From G963677915 sp963677915 (lineage in GTDB: Bacteria > Bacillota > Clostridia > Lachnospirales > Vallitaleaceae): a stretch of DNA of 64,000 bases. Of this stretch, positions 33,513-42,637 are shown piece after piece. The translations under genes were made by a program, and so were the position numbers. How positions within the stretch are numbered: the stretch's first letter is position 1; each line of letters opens with the position of its first letter. The notes beneath the pieces were generated by a model. It saw only the letters and a program-made list of their open reading frames with translations, did not search any database and had not been told where the DNA came from. Location of the stretch: NCBI GenBank assembly GCA_963677915.2, contig CAXXGE010000047.1:25896-89895 (forward strand), written 5' to 3'.

Positions 33513-34103
33513 ATGAACGAGAGAAAGATAGTAGTAGCAGATCCCACCCCGCTTGGGCTTTTCGGGTTGGCCATGGTCACTTTGGTAGCATCATCTGCCA
33601 AGCTCGGTTTGACAAGCGGCGTATCATTCGTTATCCCATGGGCCATTTTCCTTGGTGCCAGCGCACAGCTTTACGCGTGCATCCAGGATGCGAAGAAGAA
33701 CAACGTCTTCGGTGCAACTGCTTTTGGTGCGTATGCATTCTTCTGGTACAGCGTGGCTTTTTCATGGCTGACACAGATGGGCCTGTTTGGTGAGAAGATG
33801 ATGACAACAGTGGATACGAAACAATTGGGCGTCGCTTTTATCGGCTACCTGATTTTCACAATCTACATGACAATCGGTTCTCTTAAAACCAACAAGGTGC
33901 TGTTCGCGATTTTCTTCTTTATAGACTTCCTGTTCCTTGGCCTCAGCCTGAGCACTTTGGGCGTCGCTTCGGAATTGATGCATGGCATTGCTGCTTGGTC
34001 TGAACTGATCATCTCACTCCTTTCCTTCTATGGATCGGCTGCGATTATCATCAATACACAGTTCGGCAAATCAGTATTGCCTCTTGGAAAAAGTGTACTA
34101 TAA
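33513..34103 (+). CDS. satP: Acetate/succinate uptake transporter, GPR1/FUN34/YaaH family
   Basis: A 196-residue protein with six TM helices. The N-terminal signature (N)PxPLGL appears as DPTPLGLFG, and the pore-region pattern F.ygs is present as LSFYGSAAIIIN. The family forms hexameric acetate channels/transporters. GAAAGGG precedes the ATG. It is transcribed from the promoter within the target duplication and ends at its own terminator. Confidence 0.9.
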   Translation: MNERKIVVADPTPLGLFGLAMVTLVASSAKLGLTSGVSFVIPWAIFLGASAQLYACIQDAKKNNVFGATAFGAYAFFWYSVAFSWLTQMGLFGEKMMTTVDTKQLGVAFIGYLIFTIYMTIGSLKTNKVLFAIFFFIDFLFLGLSLSTLGVASELMHGIAAWSELIISLLSFYGSAAIIINTQFGKSVLPLGKSVL

Positions 34104-34124
34104 TCGACGTGAGTTAATTACTTG

Positions 34125-34153
34125 GGAACAGACAGCGGTCTGTTCCCTTTTTG
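34125..34153 (+). terminator. Terminator of satP
   Basis: GGGAACAGAC-AGCG-GTCTGTTCCC followed by TTTTT. Confidence 0.92.
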
Positions 34154-34184
34154 CCATATGATGAAGCTGAGCTTGAGGTCTGAA

Positions 34185-34637
34185 ATGCTTGATAAAATAA
34201 AAGACAAGAACCTAAAATTGATAAAAGCCGTGTTCTACATGCACCTGATCTACCTGTTCTACCTGGTATTCTTCAGCAATCCGGCAGGCAGGGAGGCGGT
34301 TTTCGAATACGGTTTCGACAGCATGAACCTGATGCCTTTCAATACGATTGCCCACTATCTGCGTGTGCGGGAGTACGTCAGTTTCGGCGTGCTGTTCTCA
34401 AATATCGTCGGCAATATCATCATCTTCATGCCTTTTGGCATGCTGCTTCCGCTGGTGCACCCGAAGACGGCGAAATGGTGGCGGGTGCTGCTGGTGAGTG
34501 TGGGATTGAGCTTGTTTATTGAAACGGTGCAGTTCGTTGCGAGTATCGGTATATTCGATGTGGACGATGTGATTCTGAACAGCCTTGGCGGTTTGTTCGG
34601 CTATTTGATTGGGGGAGCGATATGGAAGCGTGGCTGA
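34185..34637 (+). CDS. VanZ family membrane protein
   Basis: A 150-residue protein with four TM segments and the VanZ pattern NLMPF..I, then NIVGNIIIFMPFGMLLPL, ETVQF and FDVDDVILN..GG..GY. VanZ homologues raise teicoplanin tolerance in enterococci, but the general function is unknown. I chose ATG 34185, which has TTGAGG upstream; earlier in-frame starts lie in the preceding terminator. It overlaps the next gene by 16 bases. Confidence 0.85.
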   Translation: MLDKIKDKNLKLIKAVFYMHLIYLFYLVFFSNPAGREAVFEYGFDSMNLMPFNTIAHYLRVREYVSFGVLFSNIVGNIIIFMPFGMLLPLVHPKTAKWWRVLLVSVGLSLFIETVQFVASIGIFDVDDVILNSLGGLFGYLIGGAIWKRG

Positions 34638-35632
34638 TTGGCATTATGGAAACGCTGCCGACATGGGGACTGGTCCTTATAGCGGCAGTGAGTTTGTATA
34701 CTCTTTCAAAAGGGGCCGACCTGCTGGTGGATGAAGCGGTTGGCATATCCCTGCGTCTTGGCGTGCCGAAGGTCATCATCGGGGCGACGATTGTGTCCCT
34801 TGGCACGACGCTGCCGGAGGCGACGGTGTCGGTGTTCGCTGCCATCAAAGGGAATCCGGACCTGGCGCTGGGCAATGCGATCGGGTCCATCATCTGCGAT
34901 ACAGGTCTGATTCTTGGACTGGCTGCCATTATCGGTGTGCTGCCTGTCAAGCGGTCCGTGATGAACCGGCAGGGAAGGATCCAGATCGGTGCGGCGTTCA
35001 TGCTTGCTATACTGGCGCTGCCGTTTTTGGGGAGAAATGGCGAAGGGGTCATCCGTCAGTGGATCGGCTTTGTTTTCCTTGGCATGCTGGTCGCCTATAT
35101 TCTTATGACGATCCATTGGGCGAAACAGAAAAACAACAACAAGAAAAAGGGCGATGCTGAGGTTGGAGGATCTTTGTTCTGGCTTTTCGTGAAACTGGCT
35201 TTCGGTGTGACGGTTGTCATCGTTTCTTCGAAGGTGCTGATTCCGAGTGTTGAAATCACGGCTGTCCGTATCGGCATTCCTCAGAGCATCATAGCGGCGA
35301 CGATTGTGGCCTTCGGCACAAGCCTGCCGGAGCTGATGACGGCGGTTGCATCGGTGAGAAAGGGACATGCCGCTCTGGCGGTTGGCAACATTGTCGGCGC
35401 GGACATTCTGAACGTGCTCTTTGTCGTCGGCGCAGCAGCGGCGGTGACGCCTGGCGGCCTGCGGGTACCAGTGAATTTCTATTACCTGCAGATTCCGACG
35501 ATGCTGATTGTACTCGTCGCCTTCCGGCTCTTCGCGAAGAGCAAGGACCAGGTCATCAGCAAAAAGGAAGGCATCAGCCTGCTTGCCGTGTATGTGATTT
35601 ATATTGTCATCAACTACACCGTGATGGTGTAG
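34622..35632 (+). CDS. Calcium/sodium antiporter (CaCA family, YrbG-like)
   Basis: A 336-residue transporter with about ten TM helices in two inverted halves. Each half has an ion-binding alpha repeat: GATIVSLGTTLPEATVS (about 56-72) and ATIVAFGTSLPELMTA (about 223-238), with the essential Glu residues present. It exchanges Ca2+ for Na+ or H+. It overlaps the VanZ gene, so the two are co-translated. Its stop is followed within 10 bases by a composite family A element. Confidence 0.92.
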   Translation: MEAWLIGIMETLPTWGLVLIAAVSLYTLSKGADLLVDEAVGISLRLGVPKVIIGATIVSLGTTLPEATVSVFAAIKGNPDLALGNAIGSIICDTGLILGLAAIIGVLPVKRSVMNRQGRIQIGAAFMLAILALPFLGRNGEGVIRQWIGFVFLGMLVAYILMTIHWAKQKNNNKKKGDAEVGGSLFWLFVKLAFGVTVVIVSSKVLIPSVEITAVRIGIPQSIIAATIVAFGTSLPELMTAVASVRKGHAALAVGNIVGADILNVLFVVGAAAAVTPGGLRVPVNFYYLQIPTMLIVLVAFRLFAKSKDQVISKKEGISLLAVYVIYIVINYTVMV

Positions 35633-35642
35633 TGCCAGGGTA

Positions 35643-35767
35643 GTGCCAGGGGGACGGACCTTTTGGCACGCGAGAAAATTAACAGAACGGCTGGAGAGCA
35701 GTGAAATCAAGCTCTGCGGCCGTTCTTTTTTCTAGCACCGGTGCCAAAAGGTCCGTCCCCCTGGCAC
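35643..35767. repeat. Composite family A element: inverted pair around a hairpin
   Basis: Outer units lie at 35643-35669 (GTGCCAGGGGGACGGACC...) and 35741-35767 (its exact reverse complement). The 71-nt interior holds the stem AGAACGGC...GCCGTTCT followed by TTTTTT (35684-35731), which can also act as the terminator of the antiporter gene. A partial extra AGTGCCAGGG precedes it at 35631. Confidence 0.9.
35684..35731 (+). terminator. Terminator-like hairpin inside the composite element
   Basis: AGAACGGCTGGAGAGCAG and CTCTGCGGCCGTTCT pair imperfectly and are followed by a T-run. Confidence 0.7.
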
Positions 35768-35777
35768 TTTGTGCCTC

Positions 35778-35806
35778 TTGCCATCCTTGGAAAAGGGTGG
35801 TATAAT
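35778..35806 (+). promoter_or_regulatory. Promoter of the metal-responsive arsR-ATPase operon
   Basis: TTGCCA (35778-35783), 17-base spacer, TATAAT (35801-35806). It starts 11 bases after the family A element. Confidence 0.8.
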
Positions 35807-35813
35807 TTTAATA

Positions 35814-35833
35814 GAACATATGAATGTATGTTC
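35814..35833. promoter_or_regulatory. ArsR/SmtB-type operator
   Basis: GAACATA-TGAATG-TATGTTC, a 7-bp inverted repeat at the predicted start point, resembles SmtB/CzrA operators. Binding of the adjacent repressor would block transcription. Confidence 0.7.
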
Positions 35834-35867
35834 ACATATAAGAATAAAATGACAGGAGAGATGATAG

Positions 35868-36212
35868 ATGAACAACCATACAGGCTGCTGCGAAGACGAC
35901 CTGTTCGTCGCCAAGGTGAAAGAAAGCATGGAAGTGGAGGATACCCTCTACGACCTGGCGTATTTTTTCAAGATGCTGGGTGACAGCACGAGGGTCAAGA
36001 TACTGGCCGCCCTCCTCCACGGCGAGATGTGCGTCGCCACGCTGACGGACATTCTCGAGATGAACCAGTCGGCGGTTTCCCACCAGCTTAGCATTTTGAA
36101 GGCGGCAAGACTGATCCGGTCCAGGAAAGAAGGCAAGTGGGTCTTCTATGCCATCAACGATGAACACGTGGCCACCATCTACCAGATGGGCCTTGACCAT
36201 ATTAAGGAGTAG
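35868..36212 (+). CDS. ArsR/SmtB-family metal-sensing repressor
   Basis: A 114-residue winged-helix repressor with MLGDSTRVKILAALLHGEMCVATLTDIL, recognition helix QSAVSHQLSILKAARLI and wing RKEGKWVFYAI. The alpha3 motif is EMCVATL rather than the ELCVCDL of CadC, so only one of the two Cys remains; CC at residues 7-8 and C-terminal His residues may complete a site. It precedes the ATPase by 6 bases and sits behind an inverted-repeat operator. Zn or Cd is the likely signal. Confidence 0.88.
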   Translation: MNNHTGCCEDDLFVAKVKESMEVEDTLYDLAYFFKMLGDSTRVKILAALLHGEMCVATLTDILEMNQSAVSHQLSILKAARLIRSRKEGKWVFYAINDEHVATIYQMGLDHIKE

Positions 36213-36218
36213 AGTGCT

Positions 36219-38175
36219 ATGAAAGAAGAAAAAAGCTGCAGCTGCGGCCATTGCGATATTGACATACACGATCATAACCACGACCACGACCACGGCGGAC
36301 CGATTCCGAAAAGCGATGTGGTGAGGATGCTGATCGCTCTGGTACTGGTCGCGTGCGCTGCATGGCTACCGGTGCCTGATACCGTGAGTCTGATTGGGTA
36401 TTTGGCGGCTTATATCCTGGCCGGCTACCCGGTCTTGCTGAAGTCCATAAGCGGCCTCAGACACAGGGACTGGCTGGACGAAAACTTCCTTATGCTGATA
36501 GCGACCTTCGCCGCCTGGGCCATCGGCGCATACGGTGAAGCGGCTGCGGTTATGATTTTCTACGGCATCGGTGGCATCTTCGAGGACATGGCTGTCAACC
36601 GTTCGAGACATTCCATCGAATCGCTGATGGAGATCAAGCCGGATAAAGCAAGGAAACTGATTGAGGGGATATGGACCGAGTGCCATCCTGAGGATGTGGC
36701 GATCGGCGATTTGATACAGGTACAGGCCGGAGAAAGGCTTCCTCTCGACGGCACTGTCGAAGAAGGCTTTTCATCCCTTGACACCTCCGCGATAACAGGT
36801 GAATCCATGTATACGGAAGTCGTCGAAGGCAGCGAGGTCTATGCCGGAGCCGTCAATGTGGACGGGGTACTGACGATCCGCACGACAAGAACTTTCAGCG
36901 ACTCGACGGTCAGCCGTATTCTGGAGCTCGTTGAAAAAGCTTCGCAACAAAAGGCAGAGACGGAAAAATTCATCACACGTTTCGCAAAATACTATACACC
37001 CGCCGTTGTAGGCGCGGCGGTGCTGCTGGCTGTATTGCCACCGCTGCTGACAGGCGATGCCTTTACAACCTGGCTGTACAGAGCCGCCATTTTCCTGGTT
37101 GTCTCCTGTCCGTGCGGCCTTGTGATCTCGGTGCCCCTTGGCTACTTCGGAGGGATAGGAAACGCATCGAAACACGGCATTCTGGTTAAAGGAGGCAACT
37201 TCCTGGAGGTGCTTCAAAGCGCCGATGCTGTCGTTTTGGATAAGACAGGCACGCTGACAAAAGGACATTTCGAAGTGACTTTCATAGAGAAGCACGCTGA
37301 CGCAGATGAAGCATGGGGAGCCATCGGCCTGGAACTGATTCTGGAAATAGCTGCCCAGCTGGAGCGGCATTCGAGCCATCCTATCGCCAAGTCCATCGTC
37401 CGGGCTTTCCAGGAGAAACTCATCGATGACGGCTCGGTAAGGAACATCAAGGAGCACAAAGGAAAAGGCATGAGCGGACTCTACAGAGGAAACCAGGTCC
37501 ATGCAGGCAACGCCAAGCTAATGGAAGAGCTGGGCTTTGAAGTGCCCTTCCACGAGACGCACGAGACCGTCGTTTTCGTAGCGACTGCCAGCGGTATCAT
37601 CGGCGATATCCACCTGTCCGACGTGGTCAAGGCGGATGCGGAGGAAGGCATCGAGGAGCTGCGGAAACTGGGCATCAAAGACATCACCATCCTGACTGGC
37701 GACAGAAAGGAAAGTGCCGCTTTTGTAGCGGACAAAGTGGGCATCGACAGCTATCATGCAGAGCTGCTGCCTCATGACAAAGTGGCACGGTTTGAGGATA
37801 TGTTGGCTGCAAAGGGGTCGAAGGACAAGGGCCATATCCTCTATGTGGGGGGACGGTATCAATGACGCGCCTGTACTGGCAAGGGCAGATGCGGGCATAG
37901 CTATGGGCGGCATCGGTTCCGATGCTGCCATCGAGGCTTCGGACATCGTCATCATGACAGACCATCTGACAGCCATTCCAAAGGCCATCCGGATTGCAAG
38001 GTTCACACGGAGAATCGTCTGGCAGAACATCAGCTTCTCTCTGGGCATCAAAGCGCTGGTTCTGGCGCTTGCCGTGCTGGGCTACGCGAACATGTGGCTG
38101 GCGGTCTTTGCTGATGTCGGTGTAGCGGCGATTGCGATTCTCAATGCAGTCAGGGCACTCAACTACGAACCGTAA
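36219..38175 (+). pseudogene. cadA: Heavy-metal P-type ATPase (Zn/Cd/Pb type), frameshifted at a G6 run
   Basis: Two frames (36219-37865 and up to 38175) together give a 651-residue P1B ATPase with a His/Cys-rich N-terminus (CSCGHCDIDIHDHNHDHDH). It has a TGES actuator loop, the SCPCGL metal site, and the DKTGTLT phosphorylation site. Within the hinge motif the bases GTGGGGGG (G run 37847-37852) have one G too many. Deleting one restores VGDGINDAPVL exactly. As written, translation ends shortly after and loses the hinge and last TM helices. It is either a phase-variable or broken gene, or a consensus error. Confidence 0.88.
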
Positions 38176-38224
38176 TTTTCCTCTTCCCATTTGCCGGAAA
38201 AGATGGTAGAATATAGAGCGTTAT

Positions 38225-38312
38225 GGAGAAGTACCCAAGAGGCTGAAGGGTCCGCACTCGAAATGCGGTAGGTCGTTTACGCGGCGCGGGGGTTCAAATC
38301 CCTCCTTCTCCG
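38225..38312 (+). tRNA. tRNA-Ser (anticodon CGA)
   Basis: The 7-bp acceptor stem GGAGAAG/CTTCTCC, the anticodon stem-loop CCGCA-CTCGAAA-TGCGG (anticodon CGA, reads UCG), a long variable arm typical of tRNA-Ser and the T-arm GGGGGTTCAAATCCC are all visible. The discriminator is G and CCA is not encoded. Confidence 0.96.
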
Positions 38313-38328
38313 TTATCGTCTTGACAAG

Positions 38329-38373
38329 AAAGTGGTGCCGGGGAGGAAATGTTTTCCTCCCCGGCACCACTTT
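38329..38373. repeat. Family B palindromic element behind tRNA-Ser
   Basis: AAAGTGGTGCCGGGGAGGAAA and its reverse complement meet around a 2-3 base loop; the right arm is followed by CCTTTT. It is 16 bases after the tRNA and could also end its transcription. Confidence 0.9.
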
Positions 38374-38390
38374 CCTTTTGAACAAGTTTA

Positions 38391-38420
38391 TTGACAAGGC
38401 TTTCACGGACGTGATATAAT
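38391..38420 (+). promoter_or_regulatory. Promoter of the cold-shock gene
   Basis: TTGACA (38391-38396), 18-base spacer, TATAAT (38415-38420). The predicted leader is about 115 nt, as is common for csp genes. Confidence 0.85.
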
Positions 38421-38542
38421 CCAATAGAATGATTGAGGATGAGGATGAATATTTAGATACAACTTCGGATTCTAGAGTTAATCTTTTCCAACACAATCGA
38501 TTCAAGAACTTATCGTTTAGATTAATTTTAGGAGGAAACACA

Positions 38543-38743
38543 ATGAACAAAGGTATTGTAAAATGGTTTGATGCAAAAAAAGGTATCGGATTCATTACAC
38601 TTGAAGAAGGCAACGACGTATTCTGCCATTTCTCAGCTATCCAAGGTTCCGGCTTCAAAACTCTTGAAGAAGGCCAAGAAGTTGAGTTCGAAATCGTAGA
38701 AGGCGCTAAAGGCCCTCAAGCTGCTAACGTAACTAAACTGTAA
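38543..38743 (+). CDS. cspA: Cold-shock protein
   Basis: A 66-residue single cold-shock domain with both RNA-binding motifs, KGIGFIT (RNP1 variant) and DVFCHFSAI (RNP2 variant with Cys in place of Val). AGGAGG precedes ATG 38543; the frame upstream is leader. A Rho-independent terminator follows. Confidence 0.95.
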   Translation: MNKGIVKWFDAKKGIGFITLEEGNDVFCHFSAIQGSGFKTLEEGQEVEFEIVEGAKGPQAANVTKL

Positions 38744-38821
38744 TATCAATCATATAACAGTTTGAGTTCAGCACTATCCGTAGATACCATATTATCGTAT
38801 ATAATTGTATCAAAAGATAGA

Positions 38822-38852
38822 AAATGCCCCCGGAATTTCCGGGGGTTTTTTT
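38822..38852 (+). terminator. Terminator of cspA
   Basis: CCCCCGGAA-ATTTCCGGGGG-type stem followed by TTTTTTT. Confidence 0.9.
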
Positions 38853-38870
38853 GTTGTTCAAAGATAGAAA

Positions 38871-38937
38871 AGACGGTGCCGGGGAGTAAAACATTTCCTT
38901 CCGGGGAGGAAATGTTTTACTCCCCGGCACCGTCTTC
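38871..38937. repeat. Family B palindromic element, 30-bp perfect arms
   Basis: Arms 38871-38900 and 38908-38937 are perfect reverse complements around 7 bases (TCCGGGG). The core GTGCCGGGGAGTAAAACATT is close to that at 25738. It follows the cspA terminator. Confidence 0.92.
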
Positions 38938-39030
38938 TTATAATCAAGATTTTCCCTGTGATAATTGATACCAATTCTTATATCCATATTATATAATATA
39001 GTTAAAGAAGGACACGAGGGAGGCGATCCT

Positions 39031-39756
39031 ATGGTAACGCAACAATTATTTATGAGTACTGTTTTCGTGGCAGGTGTGCTGTCGTTTTTCTCGCCATGCA
39101 TTATCCCGATTCTACCGGTCTACATAGGCATCCTGGCGGGGGACGGAAAGGAAGGAAAACACAACGGCCTGGCGATGAAGCTGATTAGGACTTTCACATT
39201 CATACTCGGCATATCGACCAGCTTCGTGATCCTCGGATTCGGAGCGGGTGCGTTGGGATCGCTGATCAACTCCAAGGGATTCCTGATCGGCGCAGGTGTG
39301 ATTGTCATCATCCTCGGTATACACCAGACAGGCCTGATACACATCAGACTCCTGGACAGGGAGAAGAAATTGCATCTGAAACGCAAGGACAACGAAGGTT
39401 ATGGTGCACCGAAGGCGATGAGCTTTCCGGGCATCTACATCCTCGGCTTCACCTTCAGCTTCGGGTGGACACCATGCATCGGTCCGATCCTGGGCGCAGT
39501 CCTTGGTGTCGCTGCTGCCGGCGGGCAGACGTTCTACGGCGCATGGCTCATGCTTCTTTACGCAGCCGGTTTGGCGATTCCGTTTATGGCGATTGCGGCA
39601 TTCTCAAATGTGCTGTTGTCGAAAGTCGGAAAGCTGAACAGACACATGGGCAAGTTCAAGATCATAGGTGGCATCCTCATCATCCTGATGGGCATCCTGC
39701 TGATGACGGGCAACCTGAACGATTTGACCGCTGTTTTTGAACGGTTGGTAAATTAA
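39031..39756 (+). CDS. ccdA: CcdA/DsbD-type thiol-disulfide membrane transporter
   Basis: A 241-residue protein with six TM helices that carries reducing equivalents outward. The paired redox Cys residues are in FFSPCIIPILP and GWTPCIGPILG. GAGGGAGG precedes ATG 39031. It leads a redox group with the exported thioredoxin-like lipoprotein and MsrAB, and likely keeps them reduced. Confidence 0.92.
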   Translation: MVTQQLFMSTVFVAGVLSFFSPCIIPILPVYIGILAGDGKEGKHNGLAMKLIRTFTFILGISTSFVILGFGAGALGSLINSKGFLIGAGVIVIILGIHQTGLIHIRLLDREKKLHLKRKDNEGYGAPKAMSFPGIYILGFTFSFGWTPCIGPILGAVLGVAAAGGQTFYGAWLMLLYAAGLAIPFMAIAAFSNVLLSKVGKLNRHMGKFKIIGGILIILMGILLMTGNLNDLTAVFERLVN

Positions 39757-39762
39757 AATCGA

Positions 39763-39862
39763 AGTGCCGCGGATGCGGTGCCACGGGGTCAGACTTTCTG
39801 GCACGGGGCTCGGCGCACCCGTGCCAGAAAGTCTGACCCCGTGGCACCGCATCCGCGGCACT
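39763..39862. repeat. Family A inverted pair with 45-bp perfect arms
   Basis: Arms 39763-39807 and 39818-39862 are perfect reverse complements around GCTCGGCGCA. Each holds one 27-nt family A unit of the AGACTTTCTGGCAC subtype plus an outer AGTGCCGCGGATGCG block. It separates ccdA and the thioredoxin-like gene, so it will be transcribed as a long hairpin. Confidence 0.93.
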
Positions 39863-39889
39863 ACCATCTACATCGAAAGGAGAATTCAT

Positions 39890-40537
39890 ATGTTCAATAA
39901 ATTATCTATCAAACTCGGCGCACTGCTCCTGGCTGTCGCGCTGCTAGCTGCCGGCTGCAGCCAATCTCAAGCACCGGCGCAGGACAACATGGTGCCGGCA
40001 GAAGACAACATGGCACCAGCAGAAAACAGCATGACAGCCCAACCGAAATCTGAAGCCGAATCATCCGAAGAACCACTGATCCCTATGGCCGCAGACGACA
40101 GCGAACAGCTCAACAAGGGCTACCCGGCAAAGGATTTCACACTGAAGGACCTGAACGGTGACACCTACACGCTCTCTGACTTCAGAGGCCAGAAAGTCTA
40201 TATCAAGCTGTGGGCTTCCTGGTGCTCCATTTGCCTGGCGGGGATGGAAGAAATAGACATGCTGTCCGGCGAAGACAACGACTTTGTCGTCTTTACGGTA
40301 GTATCACCAGACCACAACGGCGAACTGTCAACGGATGAATTCGTGACATGGTACAAAGGGCTGGAAAATGAAAACATGATCGTCCTTCTGGATGAAACCG
40401 GAGAAGTAATGAAGAGTTTCAATGTCAGGGCATTTCCAACTTCAGTCTACATAGGAACAGACGGCATCCTGGCCCACACTGCACTTGGCCACAGATCGAA
40501 CGACCAGATTAAAGAAACCATGGAAACAATCCAGTAA
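39890..40537 (+). CDS. Thioredoxin-like (TlpA/ResA-type) lipoprotein
   Basis: A 215-residue exported protein. The lipobox is LAAGCSQ (residue ~22 Cys), followed by a low-complexity linker (25-75) with repeated QDNMVPAEDNMAPAENSM and a thioredoxin fold with redox motif WASWCSICLAG. It probably passes electrons from CcdA to MsrAB outside the membrane. AAAGGAG precedes ATG 39890. An open frame through the upstream palindrome exists but is not coding. Confidence 0.9.
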   Translation: MFNKLSIKLGALLLAVALLAAGCSQSQAPAQDNMVPAEDNMAPAENSMTAQPKSEAESSEEPLIPMAADDSEQLNKGYPAKDFTLKDLNGDTYTLSDFRGQKVYIKLWASWCSICLAGMEEIDMLSGEDNDFVVFTVVSPDHNGELSTDEFVTWYKGLENENMIVLLDETGEVMKSFNVRAFPTSVYIGTDGILAHTALGHRSNDQIKETMETIQ

Positions 40538-40567
40538 ATCAATGCTATAATGGAAGAAGGTGCAGCC

Positions 40568-41834
40568 ATGAAAATGACGTTTCACAAGAGAGTCTACATG
40601 CTGCTGGCCTCTCTACTTGCAGTCGTGCTTATCACGGCAGCCTGCAGTACCGGAAGTAGAACGCGCATAAATGAAGAACCTATGAATGATGCAACAACCG
40701 ATTCAACTGAAAGCATGATGGAAGAACCGGCACCGGACCTGTCAAACCTGAGCGAACTCACAGCGAAACTCATCGGGGAACAGCAGGCGGACCTCATGGC
40801 CAGGGAAGAAGAACGTTTCAACGAGACCAACCAGGCCAGCGGATTGCCGGACAATCCAAATGAAGGAGTTGATTACAGTATGGCAGAAACGCCACGAAAT
40901 ATATCTGGCAGGCGGCTGCTTCTGGGGCGTCGAAGCTTATATGAGCAGGATCTACGGCGTTTACGACGTCACCTCAGGCTACGCCAACGGCAAGACGGAA
41001 AACCCGACGTATGAAGAAGTATGCTACATGAACACCGGCCATGCGGAAACGGTCCACGTCCAGTACGATCCGGCGAGGGTCGACCTGAACACACTGCTTG
41101 GCTACTATTTCAGAATCATCAACCCAGTCAGCGTCAACAAACAGGGCAACGATGTGGGCACCCAGTACAGGACAGGCATCTACTACACCGACGAAGCGGA
41201 CCTGCCGGTGATCGAAGCGAAAATGGCCGAGATCCAGGCGAAATACGACGAACCTTTGGCTGTCGAAGTAGAACCGCTGAAACACTATTTCCTGGCTGAA
41301 GAATACCATCAGGACTATCTCGAGAAGAACCCGAACGGCTATTGCCATATCGACCTGAACACGGTGAACGACATCATCATCGACCCGGCCCGTTACCCGA
41401 AACCGAGCGATGACGTACTCAAAGAGACATTGACCGAATCCCAATACAGGGTCACTCAGTTGAACGAGACGGAGCGGGCCTTCGAGAACACCTATTGGGA
41501 CAACCATGAGCCCGGCCTCTACGTCGACGTGGCGACCGGCGAGCCGCTCTTCTCATCCAAGGACAAATACGATTCAGGATGCGGATGGCCGAGTTTTGTA
41601 GAGCCGATCGACAAACAGGTTGTCACCTACGACGACGACACCAGCTACAACATGGTACGTACCGAAGTGCGGAGCCGGAGCGGCGACAGCCATCTGGGCC
41701 ATGTCTTCACAGACGGACCTAAGGACCGGGGCGGACTGAGGTACTGCATCAACAGTGCATCGATCAGGTTCATCCCGTTGGACGAGATGGAATCCGAGGG
41801 CTATGGCTATCTGATCAGCGAAGTGGCAGAATAA
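40568..41834 (+). pseudogene. msrAB: Secreted MsrAB methionine sulfoxide reductase lipoprotein, frameshifted
   Basis: The N-terminal part (from 40568) has a lipoprotein signal with lipobox ITAACST and an acidic linker. The MsrA domain (GCFWGVEAYM) and MsrB domain (SGCGWPSF, RYCINSAS) are in the next frame. Removing one A from the run 40897-40899 gives ...ETPRIYLAGGCFWG, a continuous 421-residue protein. As written, the lipoprotein part ends at 41014 in a wrong frame. A cytosolic MsrAB could still start at ATG 40860. The enzyme repairs both Met-sulfoxide stereoisomers. Confidence 0.87.
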
Positions 41835-41877
41835 TCCGAATGAACGTAAACATGCATATATGAAAGGAGGCGGCAGC

Positions 41878-42633
41878 ATGTACAAGCTTCTTATAGCGGA
41901 CGACGAGCCGTTGGTACGGAAAGGCATCGTTTCTCTAGTGCCCCACGAGGCGCTGGGCATCGGCGAAGTCTATGAAGCATCCGACGGCAAGGAAGCCCTG
42001 GAACTGTTCAAAAGCTGCCGTCCCCAGTTGATTTTAGCGGATATTAACATGCCCCGCATGAACGGCCTGGACCTGGCCAAAGCCATCAAGGAAGAGGACC
42101 CGGACGCCCAGATCGCCATCATCACAGGCTACGACTATTTCGATTATGCGGTGACAGCGCTGAAGGCAGGGGTGGACGATTTCATCCTGAAGCCGGTTTC
42201 CAGGAAGGATATCAGCTCGCTGGTCAAGAAGCTCATCGACCGGCTGGAGGAGAAGGCCAGGTTCAAGGAAGTGGCGGAGGCCATGGAGCAGATCCAGTCG
42301 GAGGAAAGTCCTGATTCGGAAGGCTACAAGTTTAAGATGCAGCAGATTATGGAAAAAGGCGTTCCCGACAGCGATTTCTCACTTACATCCATGGCATCTG
42401 AAATGGGACTCAGCGCCGGGTATGCGGGCAGCTTGTTCAAGGAACTCTTCGGGGAGCCGTTTCAGGACAGGCTGCTGAGACTCCGTCTTGAACGGGCCAA
42501 GGTGCTGCTTCTATCCACGGAAATGAAAAACTACGAGGTTGCGGCGAAGGTTGGATTCGAGGATCCCAATTATTTTTCGACCCGTTTCAAGAAATCTTTC
42601 GGGTGTACGCCCAGTCAGTTCAGAAGGCGGTGA
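41878..42633 (+). CDS. AraC-type response regulator (YesN-like)
   Basis: A 251-residue regulator. The receiver domain (1-120) has DDE at 9-11 region (IADDEPLVRKG), the phospho-Asp in LILADINMPRMNG and Lys in ILKPVSR. The C-terminal AraC HTH pair (about 155-251) ends in GFEDPNYFSTRFKKSFGCTPSQFR. It is partner to the sensor kinase that begins 5 bases after its stop. GGAGGCGG precedes ATG 41878. Confidence 0.92.
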   Translation: MYKLLIADDEPLVRKGIVSLVPHEALGIGEVYEASDGKEALELFKSCRPQLILADINMPRMNGLDLAKAIKEEDPDAQIAIITGYDYFDYAVTALKAGVDDFILKPVSRKDISSLVKKLIDRLEEKARFKEVAEAMEQIQSEESPDSEGYKFKMQQIMEKGVPDSDFSLTSMASEMGLSAGYAGSLFKELFGEPFQDRLLRLRLERAKVLLLSTEMKNYEVAAKVGFEDPNYFSTRFKKSFGCTPSQFRRR

Positions 42634-42637
42634 CTGT

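Noticed and set aside
39764..39889. N-terminal extension of the thioredoxin-like protein through the palindromic element
   Set aside because: The ribosome binding site and the lipoprotein signal place the start at 39890; the frame through the palindrome is incidental.
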